Source of the DNA: Minisyncoccota bacterium
GTDB taxonomy: Bacteria; Patescibacteriota; Minisyncoccia; Moranbacterales; GCA-2747515
NCBI GenBank assembly: GCA_938044295.1
Contig: CALIRC010000092.1
Location: 1 to 9,281, forward strand
Reading direction: 5' to 3'
DNA length: 9,281 nucleotides
Under the pieces are notes generated by a model. That model worked only from the letters and a program-made list of their open reading frames with translations. It made no database searches and had not been told where the DNA came from. The translations under genes and the position numbers were made by a program. Of the stretch, positions 4,952-9,281 are shown in pieces (position 1 is the stretch's first letter; each line of letters starts with the position of its first letter).

Positions 4952-6994
4952 TTATGCACTCTTAGTATTGTGCTCTTGGATCATTTGATCAACTTTATCC
5001 ATTTCCCTCATAAAGACTGTGATATCCATATTTGACGCCATGCGCCAGTCCCCTCGAGAGCTAAATGAGACAATCCCTATTTTTGGTCCTGCCATCGAAA
5101 CATCCCTCTTGAACTGACTGCGAAACAGTTTTAGGTGTAGTCGCATCCACCGAGCAATTTCTTCTGGCGTGTACCGATCTCCAAAGGCATGCAGCGCCAT
5201 GAAAAAGATTGCCCGTGGTGTATGATGAAATCGAATCAGCCAGTACATCAAAAATTCTGCTAATTCAAATGGTCCGATCAGCTCCTCTGTCTTTTGCCCA
5301 ACTTCCTCACCATCCTTCTCGTCCAATTCTGGTGAAATTTTTGTTTGTACTATAGACATGAGTGTATCTTGCAATTGCCTATGTGTGGCAAAATTTGTTT
5401 TTGCAGTCCACTCAACTAAATGTCGTACGAGCATTTTTGGTACTGTTGCGTTGACATTATAGTGTGATAGATGATCTGCATCAAATGTACACCAATTGAG
5501 AAATGTCTCTGTAAGATCCCCTGTCCCTAAAAGGAGACCCCCGTGCACTCTGGTACGATTTATGAGGTGATCTGTACGTGCGCCTGCTTGCATATTCTGA
5601 AATGACCTCTTCTCCTGACTTGTGTCATTTTCTGGATTATATCCGACTGCTTCCATGTTTTGCTGTACTGTGCTGGTGATGTTGAACTCAGAAAATGTAC
5701 AATGCAACGCTTTTGCTAATTTCTCTGCATTGCTGCGTGTTGCTGCTGACGTGTTTCCATCATAGGGCATTGTTACTGCATCGATATTTGATCGTGACAG
5801 ACCTATCATATCTACTGTCAGACATGCAACAAGCAGTGCCAGCGTGGAATCAAGACCTCCAGATACACCGATGGATATTATGCGATTTTCTTCTGGGAAC
5901 TGTTCTAGCCTTTGTGCTAAGCCAGTAGCCTGTATGTGCATAATTTCTTTACACCTCTCATCCATCTTGAGTATTGTGTGTGGCACAAATGGATGTTTGT
6001 GTATCACGCGTACCAACTCTTCTTGTGATTGCCTTTGCTCTGCATTTGCCCCTTTCCCGATACAAATACCAGCATACACTCTCCTAATTGCAAACGGCAC
6101 AAAGTCACTTGCATTGTCGTAGAATGTCCCTTGTCGTGCGCGATCTCGAATCAAAGAGTTTATGTCGATATCGTATATTGCAAAATGCGAGGAGTCTATG
6201 AATCGCTCTTGTGCCATGATTTCTCCACGTTCTGCGATGAAGATGTGCCCATCAAATGCAACGTCTGTTGTATCTTCCCCACCACCCGCACTGGCGTAGA
6301 GCTGCGCAGCTATACACGCACCAGAATTGGCTTGCATAATGAGCTTGCGATACTCTCCTTTCCCTACGGTGATATTGGAAGCTGAGACATTTGCAAGGAT
6401 TGTTGCGCCTTGCGCCGCTGCATAACGTGATGGTGGGTTTGGCACCCATCCATCCTCACAAACTTCCACATGTACCAACGCATCAGAATCTTCTGTGAGC
6501 TGATAACACACATCGACACCAAACGGTATGTCTTTGTGACAACCGATTGTCACAGTAGTGAAATCTGCTTCCCGTGCCGACACAAACCACTGATCTTCGC
6601 GAAACTCGCCATACTGTGGTAAATGCAGCTTAGGGTTGATGCCGAGAATTTTTCCACGTGCAAATGTTACAGCGCAATTATACAATTTTCCTCTCACACG
6701 CAGCTGTACTCCCACCGTCATCATGATATTGCAATCGTATAAATCTGCTACGAGTTGTAGTAGTGCTTCAGTTGTATACTCTTCAATGGCCCGGTTGACG
6801 ATCATGTCACCAATCGTATATCCTGTCAGAGATAATTCTGTACCAGAAGCGTACTGCACACCACAAGCGTGCAACTCTTTTCCGATTTTTACAATTTCCT
6901 TGCGATTTCGATCTGGGTTTCCTACAGTTACTTGTGGGCAAAATACGCCCACACGTACAAATCCATGTTCATCAAATAATGTATTTTTTTTCAT
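4952..6994 (-). CDS. nadE: Glutamine-dependent NAD+ synthetase
   Basis: NadE amidates nicotinic acid adenine dinucleotide to NAD+, using ATP and ammonia from glutamine. At 680 residues it is the long two-domain form, close to the 679-residue M. tuberculosis enzyme. Residues about 12-300 are a nitrilase-type glutaminase with the triad Glu53 (GTELSLTGYT), Lys122 (NPKLHLPQYGEFRE) and Cys179 (VEVCEDGW). Residues about 340-665 are the synthetase: PP-loop SGGLDST (378-384), then QAGARTDHLINR (469-480), LLLGTGDLTETFLNWCTF (487-504), DHLSHYNVNATVPK (507-520) and the C-terminal KIGIVSFSSRGDWR (638-651). The helix usually reading ENIQARTR is altered to FQNMQAGARTD. The start is supported by GTGAGGA a few bases upstream. 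It follows nadK by 15 bases and ends in a good terminator, so the two form an operon that makes NAD+ and converts it to NADP+. Confidence 0.97.
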   Translation of the reverse strand: MKKNTLFDEHGFVRVGVFCPQVTVGNPDRNRKEIVKIGKELHACGVQYASGTELSLTGYTIGDMIVNRAIEEYTTEALLQLVADLYDCNIMMTVGVQLRVRGKLYNCAVTFARGKILGINPKLHLPQYGEFREDQWFVSAREADFTTVTIGCHKDIPFGVDVCYQLTEDSDALVHVEVCEDGWVPNPPSRYAAAQGATILANVSASNITVGKGEYRKLIMQANSGACIAAQLYASAGGGEDTTDVAFDGHIFIAERGEIMAQERFIDSSHFAIYDIDINSLIRDRARQGTFYDNASDFVPFAIRRVYAGICIGKGANAEQRQSQEELVRVIHKHPFVPHTILKMDERCKEIMHIQATGLAQRLEQFPEENRIISIGVSGGLDSTLALLVACLTVDMIGLSRSNIDAVTMPYDGNTSAATRSNAEKLAKALHCTFSEFNITSTVQQNMEAVGYNPENDTSQEKRSFQNMQAGARTDHLINRTRVHGGLLLGTGDLTETFLNWCTFDADHLSHYNVNATVPKMLVRHLVEWTAKTNFATHRQLQDTLMSIVQTKISPELDEKDGEEVGQKTEELIGPFELAEFLMYWLIRFHHTPRAIFFMALHAFGDRYTPEEIARWMRLHLKLFRSQFKRDVSMAGPKIGIVSFSSRGDWRMASNMDITVFMREMDKVDQMIQEHNTKSA

Positions 6995-7009
6995 TTTTTC
7001 CTCACTTAT

Positions 7010-7792
7010 TTATTGTGAAAATTTCTTTTTTGTTCTCAGAGTTTTGTAGAAATCATAGTTTTTGAAGGTCACAAAGAGACAGTTTCTTTCGTGTCTTTTC
7101 ACGATGATCTCCTCACCAACCTTCATCCACCCGATCAGGCCTCCACTACCACGTAGTGGCACACTTGCGTTATTCTTACTACTGATGAGGCACATCTTCA
7201 CTTCTGCATCTGCCCTTTCTACAATCGGTAAAACACTTAAGTTCATAGCCGCAATTGGTAATACTGCAATTGCTTCCGTTCCTGGGCGTATGATCGGCCC
7301 TCTCAGAGAAGCGCAGTATGCTGTAGAGCCCATTGGTGTAGATACAAGCGCACCATTTGCTACGGTTTCAAAGACTTGACTCTTGTTCACGAATGCCCTT
7401 ACGCCACACACCGAACTCCTGTGCTCAATCGACACATCTCCACAGAATGGTCCGAATCTTTTATTGCGAAAGTGTACTGTGAGCATTACACGCTCCTCAA
7501 CCTCATACTTTCCGTTGAGAATTTGCTCTAGACATTTTTGCCAATCGTTTTTGGTGCAAATGGTTGTAAAACCCTCATCTCCAAGATTGATACCTACACA
7601 TGGCACTTTAAGTAGGCCAAAGATCTGTAATTGATCCATCATAAATCCATCGCCTCCCAAAATAATTGCGATGTCAGCATTTTGTCTTGTGCGGACGATT
7701 TGATGTTTTTTTTCTTTTATGAAACTACGCACTGCTTTTGCATATTGCTTTGCAGCCTCTTTCCCCGGATGCGGGACGACGATACACTTCAT
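7010..7792 (-). CDS. nadK: NAD kinase (divergent)
   Basis: The 260-residue protein matches the family that phosphorylates NAD+ to NADP+ with ATP. It has IILGGDGFMM (43-52) with the essential GGDG at 46-49, VGINLGDEGF (66-75; family GxNLGxLGF), and the glycine-rich segment NGALVSTPMGSTAY (146-159). Several substrate-binding positions are changed: the usual Asn-Glu pair reads Gly118-Asp119 (CGDVSIEH), the Asp of the ADG segment is Asn146, the Thr of PTGSTAY is Met154, and an expected glycine is Arg164. The fold and GGDG make NAD kinase the best call, but affinity or substrate preference may differ. GGGGGAG just before the ATG is a strong ribosome site. The gene is first in the operon with nadE. 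Nothing like a recognition helix or signal peptide is present, so it is cytosolic. Confidence 0.9.
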   Translation of the reverse strand: MKCIVVPHPGKEAAKQYAKAVRSFIKEKKHQIVRTRQNADIAIILGGDGFMMDQLQIFGLLKVPCVGINLGDEGFTTICTKNDWQKCLEQILNGKYEVEERVMLTVHFRNKRFGPFCGDVSIEHRSSVCGVRAFVNKSQVFETVANGALVSTPMGSTAYCASLRGPIIRPGTEAIAVLPIAAMNLSVLPIVERADAEVKMCLISSKNNASVPLRGSGGLIGWMKVGEEIIVKRHERNCLFVTFKNYDFYKTLRTKKKFSQ

Positions 7793-7875
7793 TTTCTCTC
7801 CCCCTTTCTTTATATTTTAAGGATCTTATCTTACTTCTCAGTTCCCAAGCATAGCTTAGATCCTGAGTTTAGATA

Positions 7876-7900
7876 GCAAGCGACCGGATCGGTCGCTTGC
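7876..7900 (-). terminator. Strong GC-rich hairpin after the Nudix gene pair
   Basis: GCAAGCGACC (7876-7885) and GGTCGCTTGC (7891-7900) are perfect complements, with one more G-C pair possible, leaving a three-base loop. The hairpin starts 7 bases past the stop at 7908 on the minus strand. No T run follows (TATCTAAA), so it may end transcription poorly or mainly protect the 3' end. Confidence 0.6.
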
Positions 7901-7907
7901 CTGATTT

Positions 7908-8378
7908 CTATAACTGCCTTAGTTTATCAGCACGATTGTAGTAGCCAAATGCAGTAGCCCATTCATGGGCTCTTTCATTTCCCTTCCTATCCCATACCTC
8001 GTTCCATGTAATGCAATGTAGATACCTGTCGCCATGCTTCTTTCCAAGAATGGGTGTTAACCGCATGATGGTATTAGCATCGTGTCTTGGTAGAAATCCT
8101 ACAACGTACGTTGTTTCATATTCAGAAAATGTATACAACCTACTAGAATTGATAAACGAATTGATATAGCATTTTCCGAAATACTTTTTTGCTGCACTGA
8201 TCCCGACGGCTTTGCACTTTTCTTCCTTATCAGCAGATATTTTTTTTACAATCTCATCTGGTAGCACCACCGCACTTGTATGGTGAGAATATATATCTTT
8301 CTTATTTCCCAATACGAGGATATGATCTGTCCCACAAATATTTACAACAATGACACACTTAATGGTTTGTGATGGCAT
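7908..8378 (-). CDS. Unrecognised 156-residue protein, possibly a Nudix-like fold without the catalytic box
   Basis: I do not recognise this protein family. It has no signal peptide or membrane segment. The order of elements recalls a Nudix fold: an opening strand IKCVIVVNICGTDHILVLGN (6-25), VVLPDEIV (37-44), a helix KCKAVGISAAKKYFGK (54-69) where the Nudix helix would lie, strands LYTFSEYETTYVVGFL (81-96), then ITWNEVWD (123-130) and a C-terminal helix rich in aromatic and basic residues. The REXXEE glutamates of a working Nudix box are missing, so if related it has lost the metal site. GGAG lies a few bases before the ATG. It is 13 bases after the Nudix hydrolase gene and almost certainly co-transcribed with it. 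A role as partner or regulator of that enzyme is only a guess. Confidence 0.75.
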   Translation of the reverse strand: MPSQTIKCVIVVNICGTDHILVLGNKKDIYSHHTSAVVLPDEIVKKISADKEEKCKAVGISAAKKYFGKCYINSFINSSRLYTFSEYETTYVVGFLPRHDANTIMRLTPILGKKHGDRYLHCITWNEVWDRKGNERAHEWATAFGYYNRADKLRQL

Positions 8379-8391
8379 TTCTTTCTCCGCT

Positions 8392-9111
8392 TTATGCTAG
8401 ATTGGCTATGGTTTCTTCTAGCGACCGCTCTTCCTTTGCGATATACTCGTAGTAGAGCGCGATTGCGATGAGCGTGTTGGCATCTTCTATCTGATGCAAC
8501 GGTGGCAAATCTTCTATTTTCATAATTTGCACTGTGATTCGCTCGCCTTCCTCTAGGACTCCTGTTTTCTTACCTTGCATTGCTTGCAGCTCCTCCAGAG
8601 AAATCTTCTTTCTTGCCAGAAAATATTGCCTTTTTTCTGTCACCAATCCTGGTGTCGAGTATATACCATCTCCTTCATCCAATCTCGTTAATTCTTCTGC
8701 CTCAAATTCCAGTTCCAGCTCTTCTGCTAATTCTTTTGCAGCAGTGCCCTGAAATGTGCCCCCCTCCACTTTTCCAGCAGGTACTTCGACATAATGAAAC
8801 TGTCCGGCTGGCAATCTAGGCTGCACGACAAGCGCTGTATAGAGCTCACCACCGCAGTCAAGTTCGACGAATATGGCAGATGCATCACCCATCAGTTGAA
8901 CGATTTGCTCATACCCAATTCCTTCCTCTGTTACGCCGATTTGCTCGAACATTGGATTTCTATTAGGCGGCTGTAGGGTTTTGATGTCAATTCCTGATAT
9001 TTTAAATTCAGGCTCTACACCTACCAGCCAACTTGTGAAGATGTCAGATTTTGTTGCTCGATCATATTCATCCGGATTGATTGCTATACTGAAAGTTGTT
9101 TCTATGCTCAT
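8392..9111 (-). CDS. Nudix hydrolase, NUDT14/ADP-sugar diphosphatase-like
   Basis: This 239-residue enzyme belongs to the Nudix hydrolases, which split nucleoside diphosphates linked to another group. After an N-terminal beta region (about 1-75), a strand IFVELDCGGELYTALVVQPR (80-99) leads into FHYVEVPAGKVEGGTFQGTAAKELAEELEL (105-134). KELAEE (126-131) keeps the two metal-binding glutamates, but Arg is Lys, the usual Gly after EE-X is Glu133, and the loop is one residue short of the standard GX5EX7REUXEEXGU. The GTFQGTAAKE variant resembles the GDFVGTAVRE form in NUDT14-type UDP/ADP-sugar diphosphatases. YSTPGLVTEKRQYFLA (151-166) is the usual post-box strand. AGGAG with a 5-base gap supports the start at 9111. 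It leads a two-gene unit. The substrate (ADP-sugar, UDP-sugar or a dinucleotide) is not decided. Confidence 0.85.
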   Translation of the reverse strand: MSIETTFSIAINPDEYDRATKSDIFTSWLVGVEPEFKISGIDIKTLQPPNRNPMFEQIGVTEEGIGYEQIVQLMGDASAIFVELDCGGELYTALVVQPRLPAGQFHYVEVPAGKVEGGTFQGTAAKELAEELELEFEAEELTRLDEGDGIYSTPGLVTEKRQYFLARKKISLEELQAMQGKKTGVLEEGERITVQIMKIEDLPPLHQIEDANTLIAIALYYEYIAKEERSLEETIANLA

Positions 9112-9173
9112 GTGCTCTCCTGATTGATAAGGTACGGTATGGTTTTTTACTACTCTGTCTCAAAATCCAAAGA

Positions 9174-9203
9174 TCTATAGTGGATTCTGAGTTCGTGTGG
9201 CAA
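9174..9203 (-). promoter_or_regulatory. Probable promoter of the Nudix gene pair
   Basis: On the minus strand TTGCCA (9203-9198; 5 of 6 to TTGACA) is followed after 18 bases by TATAGA (9179-9174; 4 of 6). The leader to the ATG at 9111 would be about 55 bases. Confidence 0.45.
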
Positions 9204-9226
9204 ATGTTTTCCATAAAATTTTTGTG

Positions 9227-9249
9227 GCGGGAAGATTCTTTCTTCCCGC
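9227..9249. terminator. Perfect 9-bp GC-rich hairpin near the window end
   Basis: GCGGGAAGA (9227-9235) pairs with TCTTCCCGC (9241-9249) around TTCTT. On the minus strand it would end a gene lying to the right of the window, followed by CACAAAAATTTT; on the plus strand it is followed by ACACGTTTTGC. Neither side has a classic T run. It lies upstream of the Nudix promoter, so it probably separates two transcription units. The rest of 9112-9281 shows no gene. Confidence 0.55.
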
Positions 9250-9281
9250 ACACGTTTTGCTTTACACAGCAACTCCCTGAG

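Noticed and set aside
5695..6385. Several plus-strand open frames of 77 to 118 residues across nadE
   Set aside because: They overlap each other and are antisense to the conserved nadE frame; their composition is that of shadow frames, with no family motif.
7820..7864. Inverted AGGATCT ... AGATCCT upstream of nadK
   Set aside because: Seven-base arms with a 31-base gap and no matching promoter geometry; could easily be chance.
9068..9253. 61-residue minus-strand frame overlapping the Nudix start
   Set aside because: It overlaps the Nudix gene start and its promoter and includes the hairpin at 9227-9249. It lacks a recognised domain.
1..9281. Alternative genetic code (UGA read as glycine, as in some CPR lineages)
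   Set aside because: All conserved genes are full length in the standard code, and conserved glycines are encoded without need for UGA.

Overview
This moderately AT-rich bacterial window carries ten protein genes: eight on the minus strand, and a lexA plus Y-family polymerase pair on the plus strand. The proteins are single-copy housekeeping types (LexA, translesion polymerase, lumazine synthase, riboflavin synthase, riboflavin kinase, NAD+ synthetase, NAD kinase, Nudix hydrolase). I see no tRNA, rRNA, insertion sequence, phage gene or CRISPR array. Genes are short and tightly packed, several are divergent family members, and Shine-Dalgarno signals are strong at some genes and missing at others. 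This would fit a small-genome lineage such as Patescibacteria/CPR, but that is inference; the phylum cannot be fixed from this window. All reading frames are intact under the standard code.

Layout. 1-301 (minus): 5' part of a GNAT acetyltransferase gene cut by the window edge; its start codon lies in three tandem copies of TTTTTTCA. 367-1002 (minus): HD-domain phosphohydrolase of the YfbR-like type. 1003-1084: divergent intergenic region with a strong promoter for lexA and, inside its spacer, the perfect palindrome AGTAAACACTTGTTTACT, the best candidate for this organism's LexA box. 1085-1645 and 1753-3066 (plus): lexA and a Y-family translesion polymerase, forming a compact SOS unit. 3067-3148: convergent intergenic region with a terminator-like hairpin and a head-to-head pair of perfect DnaA boxes that is itself a 9-bp stem with a GAAA loop.

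3149-4639 (minus): rfk-ribE-ribH, transcribed in that order, covering the last steps to riboflavin and its phosphorylation to FMN. The kinase is a stand-alone domain without the FAD synthetase half of bacterial RibF, and the early rib genes (ribA/B/D) are absent here. 4640-4896 is a long leader with several inverted repeats. 4952-7792 (minus): nadK-nadE, which together make NAD+ and then NADP+, ending in a good intrinsic terminator. 7908-9111 (minus): a Nudix hydrolase with a NUDT14-like variant box, followed by a small unrecognised protein that may be a Nudix-like fold lacking the catalytic box. The end of the window (9112-9281) holds a probable promoter and a strong hairpin.

Taken together, the left third concerns DNA damage response and nucleotide hygiene, and the right two thirds concern making and turning over nucleotide cofactors (FMN, NAD, NADP, nucleoside diphosphate sugars). 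The least ordinary signals are the LexA-box candidate shared with a divergent HD hydrolase gene, the inverted DnaA-box hairpin, and the divergent NAD kinase motifs.
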